A DNA stretch of 64,000 nt from Philonthus cognatus (taxonomy: Eukaryota > Arthropoda > Insecta > Coleoptera > Staphylinidae): the NCBI GenBank assembly GCA_932526585.2, contig OW052245.1, positions 88,241,369 through 88,305,368 of the forward strand. Direction: 5' to 3'. Of this stretch, positions 1 through 10,057 are shown in pieces (the first letter of the stretch is position 1; each line of letters opens with the position of its first letter). The notes below the pieces were generated by a model. The model did not search any database, had not been told where the DNA came from, and saw only the letters and a list, made by a program, of their open reading frames with translations. Made by a program: the position numbers and the translations under genes.

Positions 1-157
1 ACGAGTTTACACAATCTTATCGATTGGTTACCTTGATTGGAGTTTCCTAGACCACTTCGGGTCTGTGTTAATTGCCTAGCAGCAGTTTCAATAAATGACA
101 AAACAGTATAACTTTAAAATCACACCTTCATTAAAAAACCAAAAATAGAAAAACCAT

Positions 158-159
<2 letters not shown>

Positions 160-202
<43 letters not shown>
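160..202. repeat. (TA)n microsatellite, 3' tail of the adjacent retroelement
   Basis: A run of about 20 TA dinucleotides. Read on the minus strand it directly follows an AATAAA-like 3' end, so it is probably the simple-sequence 3' tail of the non-LTR element to its right rather than an independent microsatellite. Confidence 0.8.
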
Positions 203-206
<4 letters not shown>

Positions 207-2730
207 CTTTATTGACAGATATCAACAGAAATACAAGAAACAAATAATAAGTATGTACAAATAACTACAACATTAAATAAAAATCTATCTGTCAATTGGC
301 TATCGACCAATGGTCTTTCCGCCTGAATTTATTTGTGTGTCACTGTCATATATGGTGTAAAAAAAGGCCATGATTGTTAATGTCGTCAGTAGTGTCAAGG
401 TAGAACGGTTCTTTAATCGTCATGATCGCTAATGTCATGAAATGTTGAAATGATATCCAATATGGTAGAGGAGGGATGTTTGCGTTTTAGGGTTATATTT
501 TTATTTCGGGGGATACAGAGGGGGTCTACGAAATTATGGTGAATAGGATTTGAGGCAAATTTTTCTGCAAGATGGGACAGGCGAATTTGAATGGGAACAA
601 CATTGGTTAATTTATAGAGTAGTATGTTCGAGGGATTGTACACTGGATTTTGGGGGTGACGGATTTTAATTAGCACTCTAAGGGCCGATCGTTCCGCTAT
701 CTGCAAATTTTTAATGGTGACTAAGTGGTTATGGGAAAGGATGGCAGCATAATCAAGTAGGGGGCGGCATATCATTTTGTATATATGTACAGCTGTTATG
801 GTACTTATTCCTTGCTGTTTGAAGGTCAGGCTTCTGAAATGTGCCGCCCGATTCTTGACTTTTGCTTTTAGGATTATGGAATGGTTCTTGAATGTGAATT
901 TTGGATCAAAATGGATACCTAGGTATTTACACGTGGCTGAGGGATGTATTATGTGATTATTTATGGAAATTGTAAAAGGGGAGTTTCTTGATCGGTGAAA
1001 AGGAATCAAGAGCTGGGATTTGTTAGGATTTATTGATATTCGCCATTTCGCGAACCATGTTTGTATCGAATCGATCAGGCCCTGTAGAGTGCTAAGGGCT
1101 TTAGGGAGTGTGGCGGCATGCGCGATTAGTGCAATATCATCGGCATAAAGAAGACGATAGGCGGATTTGTTTATATAGTTGGGATCAGGATTGTAGATGT
1201 CATGAACGAGGAGGTTATAGAGGAAAGGTGAAAGAGGGAAGCCTTGCGGTAAACCCTGTTCCGGTGTGAAGGAGTTGGAGACAGGCTGGCGTATTTTGAC
1301 TTGAAGGGATCAATTATAGAGAAAACTGTCTAGGAGGTTAATTAGGTGAGGAGGTATATTCAGGGAGCTGCATTTAAACAACAGGCCCCGGTGCCAGACG
1401 GAGTCGAACGCTTTTTTGATATCTAAAAATAGGATGGCAGATTTGCGACCTTCGAGGCTTGCTGTTTGGCAGTTGGATGTGAGGATAGTTAAAGGTAGAG
1501 TTGTAGAGCGGTTTTCAAGGAATCCAAATTGGTAGGGTGGGATGAGGTCAGCTGTGCAGGCCAAAAGTTTATCTTTTAAAATAGTTTCAAATAGCTTTCC
1601 AAGGACAGGGAGAAGGGTAGTAGGACGATAGTTGCAAGGATCTAAAGGATCATTTCCGGGTTTGGGAATGCATGTAATTATACCCCTTTTCCATTCCGAT
1701 GGAATGACCTGAGTGGAATATATGTGTTTAAAAATCTGGATTATGTAGGTGTGGATGTTTGTTGGAAGGGATTTTAGGATGAGTCTAGGAATCTTGTCGT
1801 AGCCAGGAGTAGTGTTTTTTCCCCTTTTCAAGATTTTCGAAGTATTCTTCCTCCTTTATAGCATCATTTGGAGGATGAAGAATTTGGGTGGTTTTAAACG
1901 ACGTATACCAAGAGTTAACATTGTCACGGAAGTCGTTGCCGTAGTCTGTGTGTTCTGTCATTGTGTATGTTTGGTTGAAGTAGGTCGCAAATATATTGGT
2001 AATGTCAATGTCGTCCGTCACTGTATTTTTTGTCGTAGGGTCAGTGATCTTTTGAATGAAATCGGTTTTCCGGTATTTACTTAGCTTTTTTATCTCCTGC
2101 CAGTAGTGCTTACTATGCAGATCATTTATTTGTTAACACGATCTAACCCAAAGATCACTTTTGTACTGTGCGATCAGCGTATGTATGTCCTTGTTTAGTC
2201 TATTGAATTTTTGTTTAAGTGTCATGTCGTCAGTCTGTCTAAAGTCTCTGTATAACTGTCGTTTGTACTTTATTAAGCGAAAGATATATTTAGGAAGGGG
2301 GTATTTGTAGGGCTTTTTGGTGATGGTATGTGTGTTTTGTAGGATTGATTTAGATAGGGTTTCCAGGAAAAGGGAAATTGTGTTAGGGTTAATTGATTGG
2401 TTTTCGGAGATAAATGTAGTCATTTCGTCAGTCACTTTCGTAATGTCGCAGTGTTTGTAGCATGGTATTATCTTAGGAGAGGAAGGAAGAGGAAAGCAGA
2501 CATTGAGGGAGAATTGAATCGACATGTGGTCTGAACATAAACCAGGGACCAAAGCGACATTATGTATGAGGTGTTCTATGTTGCTTGTACAAAGAAGGAT
2601 ATCGGGAGTGGTAGATTGGTTGTTTGACATGATGAAAGTAGGATTGGTGTGAATACGCACTAAGTTGGAGTTTGCTCTAAAGGAGGAGAGTTGCTTGGAC
2701 TTAGTTTTATTGATGTTAAAATCCCATCTT
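203..2730 (-). mobile_element. 5'-truncated jockey-like non-LTR retrotransposon
   Basis: A minus-strand non-LTR element with the order endonuclease C-terminus, RT, C-terminal domain, short 3' UTR and a (TA)n tail. The 5' end is lost near 2730, inside the endonuclease, as expected from incomplete target-primed reverse transcription. Clade assignment (jockey-like) rests on motif style only and is an inference. Confidence 0.8.
413..2730 (-). pseudogene. Endonuclease-reverse transcriptase ORF of the jockey-like element, three lesions
   Basis: This encoded the replication enzyme of the retrotransposon: an APE-type endonuclease that nicks target DNA plus an RT. Reading from 2730 downwards one sees the WDFN motif of the endonuclease (about 2720), then PDILLCTSN and the SDH catalytic motif (about 2540), and a linker. 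RT follows with LDIKKAFDSVWH (motif A, about 1420), QGLPQGFPLSPFLYN (about 1250) and the YADD catalytic box (about 1150), then a C-terminal domain ending at 413. Lesions are an in-frame TAA at 2133, a frameshift near 1815-1830 and an in-frame TGA at 1310. The reading frame is otherwise continuous, so the copy is fairly young. No start codon survives because of 5' truncation. Confidence 0.85.
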
Positions 2731-2859
2731 TTATTTTAGTTAGAATCCAAATTTTTGAATAGTTGTCTAAACGACGCAGCATTTTTACATTAAGGAAATC
2801 GCCATATTTACATATTTTTGTAACTAAGAAACTCATGACATCCATTCTAAACTATAACT

Positions 2860-3540
2860 ATTTTGTGTGCTTAATTTTATTGCACAGAAGTGTACTTTAC
2901 GTTTTTCTATAACTAAATTTAATTAAAAGTATTCAGAATCCTCGCTCAGCTTTTTCGTTTACATTCGAAATGGGTTTTGTAATGAATTTTCTTCCGTCCA
3001 GTAAAACAAAATAAAACTGCTAACCCCGGAGCGATCTCCTCCTCCGGGTCGGGCTCACTTTAAATAGTACAAGATTTATGTAAATGTTTACGCGCTACGG
3101 GAATTTATTTTCTCGGGCGGCCCTAAAACTTCGGGGGCGGCGATAAAAAGAGCCAAGAAGCGGGCGGATCTGGAAAAGCCCTAAGTAATTACGCCCGGAA
3201 TTTACGGTCCGGAAAGAAAATTTATATTGGAAAATCCCGAACTTTTATACCGGCTCTCTTCCGGGAGTGTACATAAATCCAATGCCGAATCGAATCACCA
3301 ATAATAATCATGATTTATTTATTTTCTTTTACTTTTACAGAAATAATCAGTACTTAAAGAGATTTAACCATTTTTTTTACGAAACCGAAGAGGATTACGA
3401 TGTTTCATCAAAACTTCGAGTTTAGCGAAGATTGAATTGGTCGCATCATCACTATTTAGGAGTAATTTAGGGGCTTAGGAGAAAAGTGGTCTAAGTGCGA
3501 TTTTCTTAAAAATTAGTGTAAGTACAAATATCTACAAATG
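2860..3540. other. Non-repetitive GC-richer island, no gene recognised
   Basis: About 680 bp without convincing ORFs. The segment 3020-3290 is distinctly richer in G+C and CpG than its surroundings and matches nothing else in the window, so it is probably residual host sequence between insertions. No splice-bounded exon could be defended. Confidence 0.4.
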
Positions 3541-3544
3541 AGAT

Positions 3545-3967
3545 TCATATTTTGTGATAGGAAAAATGGTACAATTGAATATGTGTATCTCTTAAAATAA
3601 TATACAATGTTATTAATTGATAAATAAAGCACTGATAACCTTTCTTCACACTTTTATTTTTATTCCATATGTACATTTCGGACACAATGTGACCGGTTTC
3701 GATTATGTGGTTAGCTACCGCTGATTTATCTTGATTTAGATTACGTGCGTGTGCTATATGTTCTTTAAATCTAATTCTTAGGTTGCGTTGCGTTTGACCA
3801 ATATACAACTTTTCACAGTTACTACAACTAATTGTATAAATACCTGATTGGTCTAATTCTTCTATTTTGTTAAATGTATTCCCTAATAAGTGGCTAAGTT
3901 TTGAATTAACATAGAAAGCTGGTATTTTTATTTTTTTTTTATTTTGTTTGGCATAGGTTCTAGCCAT
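3545..3967 (-). pseudogene. PLE GIY-YIG endonuclease domain
   Basis: The C-terminal endonuclease of the PLE, which nicks target DNA for priming. After a basic N-terminal stretch the 140-residue segment has GIYTISCSNCEKLYIGQTQRNL, with both halves of the GIY-YIG signature (GIY, YIG), followed by the arginine of the family (FKEH context) and a cysteine pair (SCSNC) upstream of YIG, as in many PLE endonucleases. It ends at a stop at 3545 after running through the terminal repeat (3613-3694), so its last 50 or so residues are repeat-encoded and may not be original. It is separated from the RT by the SINE at 3975-4165, so it cannot be translated as one protein now. Confidence 0.85.
3613..3694 (-). 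repeat. PLE terminal direct repeat, copy 1 (3' side)
   Basis: An 82-bp segment repeated in the same orientation at 6289-6370 with about one mismatch (G versus A near 3634). Direct partial repeats at both ends are typical of PLE pseudo-LTRs. It contains the 3' half of the hammerhead-like motif (GAAAT-GTAC-ATA read on the minus strand), but the 5' core box of that motif is missing here. Confidence 0.8.
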
Positions 3968-3974
3968 TCAGCCA

Positions 3975-4165
3975 CTTACGATGATTGTATTAATTAATTT
4001 AACATATATTTGGACGTCACGACACATTCACACCATACCCAGGGACACGACGAGAAATTATTTTTAAATAAAGTCTCGCCGTGCACGGGAATCGAACCCG
4101 AGTTTGTGGCTCGCCGAGCGATACAGCCCGACGACGTTACCGCTCGGCCACCACCTGCACAAGGC
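3975..4165 (-). mobile_element. tRNA-derived SINE inserted in the PLE
   Basis: Read on the minus strand from about 4160, the first 80 bases resemble a tRNA gene: an A-box-like TGGCCGAGCGG and a B-box GGTTCGATTCC in the expected order, ending near a CCCGTGCAC acceptor-like stem. A non-tRNA body of about 100 bp follows. It separates the PLE RT from the PLE endonuclease. A tRNA pseudogene is the alternative, but the extra body favours a SINE. The target duplication is unclear (TTAATAC is seen near both sides). Confidence 0.55.
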
Positions 4166-4197
4166 TGGTATTAAGTTAAATTTTTTATATAATTTAT

Positions 4198-5892
4198 TAA
4201 AATAGATTTCTGAGGTGTATTAATCGCACGATTTTTTTATCTTTATTGGAATTGATAGGTATTATGAATGTGGTAGTGTTAAGTTTATTTTTAAAAACAT
4301 GCTTGTTAATTAATTTTTGGATGGTATGACTATTGTATTGAAGGTTTCTCGCGATGTTGTATATAACTTTTAATTTATTTTCTCTATTTTTGGTGGATAA
4401 AGGTAAGCTGAAGGCTCTGTGGATGAGGCTATTAAATGCTGCTAACTTGTACTTCATTGGAGCATAAGAATTAGCTTGGAGATAATTAAAAGTATGTGTG
4501 GGTTTTCTAAAAATGTTAAATTCTAGTTTATTATTATTTCTTGAAATTAAAAGGTCTAAGAATGGTAATGACATTATTTTCTATTTCATTGATAAATTTA
4601 ATACTATTATAAAAACTGTTGAGCGATGTGATAAAAGTGTTAATATTAAAATCTGAGTTGACTATTGCAAATACGTCATCAACATAACGAAACCAAATGT
4701 CCGGGAACTGGGTTAAAGTATTATTTTCAAAGTGATTTAGGAAAATATTAGCTAAAAAGGGGGATAAGGGGTTTTCTATAGCAGTGCCAAAGGTTTGTTG
4801 GTAAAATTTGCTATTGAACTCGAAAACGTTAGTTATAAATAAAATTCCATCTGACCAAATCGAAGTTTATATTCAACTTACAGAACTAGTAATGGACTGT
4901 ATTACTAGTTCTGTAAGTTGAATATAAACTTCGAATTGGTCAGATGGAATTTTATTTATTACTAATATGTTTCTAAGAATGGATAGTGTCTTTAATGGGT
5001 ATGCTGAGGAAAAGAGATTCGATATCGAAGGAAATTAGTTTCGAATTATCGGAGATATTTATGTTTTTTAATTTACTGACAAGTTCTATGGAGTTTTTCA
5101 CTGACGTGTTGTTTTCAATAACTAATGATTGGAATTGAGTAACTAACCATTTCGCGATTTTATATGTTGGTGAGTTTAAGTTTAAGACGATTGGTCTAAA
5201 TTTGTTACCCTCTTTATGTGTTTTGGGTAAACAGTATAATTGAGGTATTCGCGGGTTTTTGATTTTTAGTCTTAAACTGAGTCGTTTATCTATTAAACAT
5301 GTTGAGCTTTTTAACATTTCGTTGATTTTTGTGTTATAAATTTGTAGTGGGTTCTTTTTCTGAATTAAATATGGGCCTGACTCTAATAATTGGTTAACAC
5401 TATTGACATAGTCTATTTTTTGCAAGATCACTTCACTATTGCCTTTGTCGGACTTTAAATAAAAACACTCTTTCTCTTTTAGTTTCTTCACGGTGTTGTG
5501 TGCACTTTTAACTTTCGGGGTCTTCTGTTTCTTGATTCTCTTCAGAAATTTTCTTGCCGACGAGTGGAATTCTGGTGCTTGGTCCGGTGTTAGTTTCAAA
5601 GAAGCGATGTCTATGTCGTTGATGGTGTCTTCGGGTGGGAACTTCATCGGATTCATTGAATGTTTCAAACCGTATTTCAAGGTTTCTTGTTCTTGTTCGG
5701 AGAAGGAGATGTTTGTTTTGTTAATCAATAAAGTCTGGGTCAGCTCATATGTGTTTTCTCGTGGGATATGTTGTTGGGGTTGTTGTTTTTTCCATAGAAG
5801 AGATTTTAGCTTCTTTTGTAGGATTCTAGATTTGTTCTTCACCTTTTTCTGGATCACTGTGTACATCTTTCTTTCAAAGTCATCCCATAATT
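4198..5892 (-). pseudogene. PLE reverse transcriptase, disrupted
   Basis: RT core of the PLE. Reading downwards: QLWDDFERK (about 5885), a long basic region, LPKTHKEGNKFRPIV and NSPTYKIAKWLV (about 5200), SFDIESLFLSIPI (motif A, about 5010), FGTAIENPLSPFLANIF (motif B region, about 4750-4790), the catalytic YVDD at 4674-4685, and SLPFLDLLISRNNNKLEF with FRKPTHT (about 4500-4570). These are the characteristic PLE RT motifs. The frame is broken by a shift near 4985 (NILVINKIPSDQFEVYIQL continues in another frame), by the inverted duplication 4837-4960 and by stops around 4575. Not functional. Confidence 0.85.
4837..4960. repeat. Inverted duplication inside the PLE RT gene
   Basis: Two arms of about 57-60 bp (4837-4893 and 4901-4960) are reverse complements with a single internal mismatch, around a 7-bp spacer (4894-4900). 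The right arm is the authentic coding strand of the RT (it encodes KIPSDQFEVYIQLTELVI on the minus strand). The left arm is its inverted copy, inserted between RT motifs A and B. This looks like a local template-switch or foldback duplication. Confidence 0.85.
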
Positions 5893-5949
5893 GTGGGGCT
5901 GATATTTGGCTGAGGCGTCATTGCATTATGTAGCATACGTGAATAAAGC

Positions 5950-5992
<43 letters not shown>
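5893..5992 (+). mobile_element. Short retro-fragment with (ATT)n tail inserted in the PLE
   Basis: About 100 bp ending in GTGAATAAAGCT followed by about 13 ATT repeats. The PLE coding sequence resumes on both sides (QLWDDFERK below, MAYELHI above). The AATAAA plus trinucleotide tail is the usual 3' end of a non-LTR element or SINE, here in plus orientation. Confidence 0.65.
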
Positions 5993-5993
<1 letters not shown>

Positions 5994-6198
5994 GTAGTTC
6001 ATACGCCATTATTTCCAAATTTGTTCTTTTACCATGTAATAAACCAATATCAAACCTCAATAATCTCAATTTGAAATCAGTTACTAGTTTGGCGATGTTG
6101 TGTTTATGTTTGGGAGTTTTCACTTGTATAAAGTTTGGAAAGACGTTGTTCTTCATGCATTGTTTCAGAAAATAAATGTCTGCACTTATGAGTTTCAC
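5993..6198 (-). pseudogene. PLE N-terminal domain fragment
   Basis: About 68 residues (YFLKQCMKNNVFPNFIQVK, then TPKHKHNIAKLV and a lysine/arginine-rich helix-like stretch). PLE polyproteins carry a similar basic N-terminal region before the RT, and the orientation and position fit. It is cut from the rest of the ORF by the retro-fragment at 5893-5992. The start codon at 6198 is plausible but unproven. Confidence 0.6.
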
Positions 6199-6288
6199 TT
6201 TAGTTTTAATTTAGAAATATTTATTTAACTCTGTTGACCAGGAAGCCATTATATTAAATTGATTGAGTGAGTTACATGAAGATCGAAT

Positions 6289-6383
6289 TTAATTGATAAA
6301 TAAAGCACTAATAACCTTTCTTCACACTTTTATTTTTATTCCATATGTACATTTCGGACACAATGTGACCATTATCAATGGAT
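6289..6383 (-). repeat. PLE terminal direct repeat, copy 2 (5' side)
   Basis: Repeat of 3613-3694 lying upstream of the PLE N-terminal domain on the minus strand. Unlike copy 1 it retains the complete hammerhead-like motif at 6340-6382. The window junction with the hairpin array begins about 80 bp further on. Confidence 0.75.
6340..6382 (-). ncRNA. Hammerhead-ribozyme-like motif of the PLE
   Basis: On the minus strand: TCCA, core TTGATAA plus T, stem GGTCAC-ATT-GTGTCC, GAAA, short helix III AT-GTAC-AT, cleavage triplet ATA, then TGGA closing helix I (TCCA/TGGA). PLEs are known to carry hammerhead motifs in their terminal repeats. Here core positions 3 and 8 are U and A instead of C and G, a Watson-Crick swap, and there is an extra U before helix II, so activity is uncertain. 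Confidence 0.6.
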
Positions 6384-6459
6384 TAATACTAACTAACAAA
6401 ACTAAAATTTAACAAATTTTTTATACAATGTTATTGATTAGACGTCTACAAATTTTTCT

Positions 6460-8510
6460 TTGAAACTTTAAACGAGTGTTTTCTACTCCCAGGCTAAGCA
6501 TGAAATAAATAAATAAATGAAGTACATTTTCTGGGCTTTTCTAAACTATAAATTTCACTTCATGCTTAGCCTGGGAGTGGAAAACACTCGTTTACAGTTT
6601 CAAATTAAAATTGTTAAAAAAACAACGAATGTCGGAAAATGTACAGCAAATTCAGCTAATTTCCTTGAAATCTTTAGATATTCGTTGTTTTTTTAAAAGA
6701 GTTCAATTTGAAACTTTAAACGAATGTTATCCACTCCCAGACTAAGCATGAAGTAAAATTTCGAGTTTAGAAAAGCCCCGTGAACATTTGTCGAGGGTCG
6801 CCCAGCGACCCGAGACAAATTTTCTGGGCTTTTCTAAACTCGAAATTTAACTTCATGCACCACGCATACAAAACACTAAAATACTGTGAAATTTATATAT
6901 ATTTGAAATTTACTGGAAATCAGTGTTTTATACACGTGGCGCATGAAGTAAAATTTCGAGTTTAGAAAAGCCCCGTGAAAATTTGTCTCGGGCCGCTGCG
7001 CGACCCTCGACAAATTTTCACGGGGCTTTTCTAAACTCGAAATTTTACTTCATGCTTCGTCTGGGAGTGGAAACCACTCGTTTACAGCTTCAAATTGAAA
7101 TTGTTAAAAAAACAACGGATGTCGGAAAATGTACAGCAAATTCAGCTAATTTTCTTTAAATCTTCATATATTCGTTGTTTTTGAAGGAGTTCATTTTGAA
7201 ACTTTAAACCAGTGTTTTCCACTCCCAGACTAAGCATGAAGTAAAATTTCAAGTTTAGAAAAGCCCTGTGAAAATTTGTCGAGGGTCGCGCAGCGACCCG
7301 AAACAAATTTTCTGGGCTTTTCTAAACTCGAAATTTTACTTCATGCGCCACGCGTATAAAACACTGATTCCCAGTGAGGTTCAAATAAACATAAATTTCA
7401 CAGCATTTCAGTGTTTTATACTCGTGGCGCATGAAGTAAAATTTCGAGTTTAGAAAAGCCCAGAAAATTTGTCTCGGGTCGCTGCGCGACCCTCGACAAA
7501 TTTTCACGGGGCTTTTCTAAACTCGAAATTTTACTTCATGCTTCGTCTGGGAGTGGAAAACACTCGTTTACAGCTTCAAATTGAAATTTTTGAAAAACAA
7601 CGGATGTCGGAAAATGTACAGCAAATTCAGCTAATTTTCTTTAAATCTTCAGATATTCGTTGTTTTTTTAAGAGTTCATTTTGAAACTTTAAACGAGTGT
7701 TTTCCACTCCCAGACTAAGCATGAAGTAAAATTTCGAGTTTAGAAAAGCCCCGTGAAAATTTGTCGAGGGTCGCGCAGCGACCCGAGACAAATTTTCTGG
7801 GCTTTTCTAAACTCGAAATTTTACTTCATGCGCCACGCGTACAAAACACTAAAATACTGTGAAATTTATGTATATTTGAACCTCGCTGGAAATCAGTATT
7901 TAATACGCGTGGCGCATGAAGTAAAATTTCAAGTTTAGAAAAGCCCCGTGAAAATTTGTCTCGGGCCGCTGCGCGACCCTCGACAAATTTTCACGGGGCT
8001 TTTCTAAACTCGAAATTTTACTTCATGCTTCGCCTGGGAGTGGAAAACACTCGTTTACAGCTTCAAATTGAAATTGGTAAAAAAACAACGGATGTCGGAA
8101 AATGTACAGCAAATTCAGCTAATTTTCTTTAAATCTTCAGATATTCATTGTTATTTTAAGAGTTGATTTTGAAACTTTAAACCAGTGTTGTCCACTCCCA
8201 GACTAAGCAAAATTTCGAGTTTAGAAAAGCCCCGTGAAAATTTGTCGAGGGTCGCGCAGCGACCCGAGACAAATTTTCTGGGCTTTTCTAAACTCGAAAT
8301 TTTAATTCATGCGCCACGCGTATAAAACACTAAAATACTGTGAAGTTAATGTATATTTGAACTTCACTGGAAATCAGTGTTTTATACGCGGGGCGCATGA
8401 AGTCAAATTTCGAGTTTAGAAAAGCCCTCGACAAATTTTCTAAGCGGGGCTTTTCTAAACTCGAAATTTTACTTCACGCTTAGTCTGGGACTGGAAAACA
8501 TTCGTTTAAA
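6460..8510. repeat. Hairpin array A: nine palindromic hairpins, about 487-bp period
   Basis: Nine hairpins, each beginning ATGAAGTAAAATTTCGAG and ending with its reverse complement: 6500-6563 (degraded, AAAT expansion), 6748-6856, 6943-7053, 7236-7344, 7431-7539, 7721-7829, 7916-8026, 8208-8310 and 8397-8477 (loop deleted). They alternate between two flanks: S2 (CACTCCCAGACTAAGC and complement) and S1 (GCGCCACGCGTATAAAACAC and complement). A unit reads S2-hairpin-S1-S1'-hairpin'-S2' and repeats every 485-488 bp. The linker between units also folds back (AACAACG / CGTTGTT). Short ORFs in both strands are by-products of the palindromes. Confidence 0.9.
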
Positions 8511-8514
8511 CTGA

Positions 8515-8793
8515 GCCCATTATATTTTACTATAGAAAAGCTGCCCCGTAATGTCAAATGTTATGGAACAAGGCATAAGGTGTAGGTTTATGTACCCAAA
8601 ATATAAATTTACACTGACTGAGAGGGGTGTTCATTACTCGTGCTTGCGATTTTACAACAAACTACCAGTGTTTATTAAAACAGAGATAAATTTCGTAAAA
8701 TACAGAAAATATGTGTTTAAAATTTTATGGCAAATTGAGCCGTATACAGTAGAGGAATTTATGTGCTTTGATCTAAATTCCATTATATTCTGA
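8515..8793 (+). pseudogene. Non-LTR retrotransposon C-terminal fragment
   Basis: The 80-residue reading frame ends with YSCLRFYNKLPVFIKTE and FKILWQIEPYTVEEFM, the pattern found at the extreme C-terminus of many insect non-LTR RT proteins (LYN-LP, then a KxxL helix). A related tail occurs at 55395-55604. Everything upstream of the C-terminus is missing, and the fragment abuts hairpin array A on its left. Confidence 0.55.
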
Positions 8794-8802
8794 CGGTTTT
8801 TA

Positions 8803-10010
8803 ATATAATAATAATAATAATAATAAATTGTCTTTATTCAATTGAAAGAAAATACAAAGTAAACAAAAAACAAAATACAGGCGAAGTTCAGCGATAGCTT
8901 AAAAAAAACTATCTCTGCTCTTCCACTTAACCTGTGAGGAAAAAAAATATATATATATATATATATCGTTTAAGAGTGCTAAAAGAATTACAGATTTTTT
9001 TTATTTCAATGTTCGTTCTAGAAATTAACTGTTTTATAACAAAAAGAAATAAAGAGAGAGAGAAAAAAAATATATTTATAATGACAATAATTAAACTAAG
9101 ATTCTATGGGGAAAACTTATTACATAATATATATTTTTTCATTGCTTGTTTGAAACTATTGTTTGTGAGATTTTTGAGTAGATTGGGTATGGAATTATAA
9201 ATTTTGTAAATACTAAATGAAAATGATCTAAGAAAAAATGATGTTTTATGTTTAGGTGGAGAAATCCTGCCTCTAAATCTCACATTAATGGTATGAACGT
9301 CAGACCGAAATACAATTCTGTCATAGAGATAGGGAGGATGGCGCGTCTGAATAATTTTATTATAAAGGGTACAACAGTGTAGGTTTCGTCGTTCGGTCAT
9401 GTCTAGCCAATTCAAATCACGTAATTTACCTGATAGGTGACCATATTTTCGAATACCAAATATGAGCCTTAAACACGCGTTTTGAACCTTTTGTATGCGC
9501 ATTTTAGTATTACAGTCTAAGCAAGCATTGTAAACAACGTCCGCAAAATCAAAGTGACTCGGAACCACCGTGTCGCATAGAAATCTTTTTATTTGCAAAG
9601 AGAGGACATTCCTATTAGAATAAATCATCTTCAGATTAAGGTATGCTCGGGAAATGCACTTATTAATGTGAAGCTTAAAACGCAGATTCTTGTCGAAAGT
9701 AAGGCCAAGATTCCTTACGGAATTGACAAATTCTAAAGTGTCGTTACCAACCATAATTTTTAAAAGAGGTTTTGCAAGAGGCGTTAAGCTATTGGGACCA
9801 AATAGCATAGCTGTCGATTTTGAGGCATTGATTATCAAAGAATGTTTAGTTGACGTTTCGACCAGTTTTGCTATATCGGAAGTGATACACTCACAAGCGG
9901 ACTCTGTATTTTCAAGTTTAAAAGAGTATAACAACTGTGTATCATCCGCATAAATATTTGCCGAACAGTACTTTAGAACATCGGTTAGGAAAGATGTGTC
10001 AAGTGGCGGT
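8803..10010 (-). mobile_element. 5'-truncated CR1/jockey-type non-LTR element
   Basis: Minus-strand element whose 3' end is an AATAAAGA signal followed by (TTA)n at 8803-8826. The 5' end is truncated near 10010 just upstream of the RT catalytic box, so less than half of the ORF remains. Confidence 0.75.
9104..10008 (-). pseudogene. RT C-terminal half (YADDTQLLYSF) of the CR1/jockey-type element
   Basis: Reading downwards: SANIYADDTQLLYSF holds the catalytic YADD (about 9945), followed by ASKSTAMLFGPNS, LEFVNSVRNLGLTFDKNL (the NLGL motif after the palm), the thumb region and the usual C-terminal segment with CDTVVPSHFDFADVVY and FGIRKYGHLS, ending FKQAMKKYILCNKFSP. The YADDTQL form is common in CR1/L2-like elements, but the clade is not resolved. 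No stop or frameshift was seen in the retained 300 residues; the loss is by 5' truncation only. Confidence 0.8.
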
Positions 10011-10057
10011 TGGTAATGATCATATTATTATACTATTATGTGTTATTATTATATTGT

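Larger units (their letters stand above)
3545..6383 (-). mobile_element. Penelope-like element (PLE) with GIY-YIG endonuclease, fragmented
   Basis: Minus-strand retroelement of the Penelope type: an N-terminal domain, an RT with PLE-style motifs, then a C-terminal GIY-YIG endonuclease, with a partial direct repeat at both ends (3613-3694 and 6289-6370) like the pseudo-LTRs of PLEs. It has been hit by at least three events: a retro-fragment with an (ATT)n tail at 5893-5992, an inverted duplication at 4837-4960 and a tRNA-derived SINE at about 3975-4165. The PLE is inactive but its full domain order can be read. Confidence 0.85.

Noticed and set aside
1812..2084. Plus-strand ORFs opposite the RT genes (for example 1812-2084, 5493-5933)
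   Set aside because: They are antisense shadows of clearly recognisable minus-strand retroelement proteins.
4081..4165. Functional tRNA gene on the minus strand
   Set aside because: A and B boxes are present but the cloverleaf is imperfect by eye, and a non-tRNA body follows; a SINE is the better explanation.
6780..7938. Repeated 61-residue ORFs reading MKICRGSRSDPRQIFWAF and 91-residue ORFs MSRVAARPSTNFHGAFLNSK in all hairpin arrays
   Set aside because: They are translations of the palindromic hairpins themselves, occur on both strands because the DNA is self-complementary, and have no independent start context or conservation beyond the DNA repeat.
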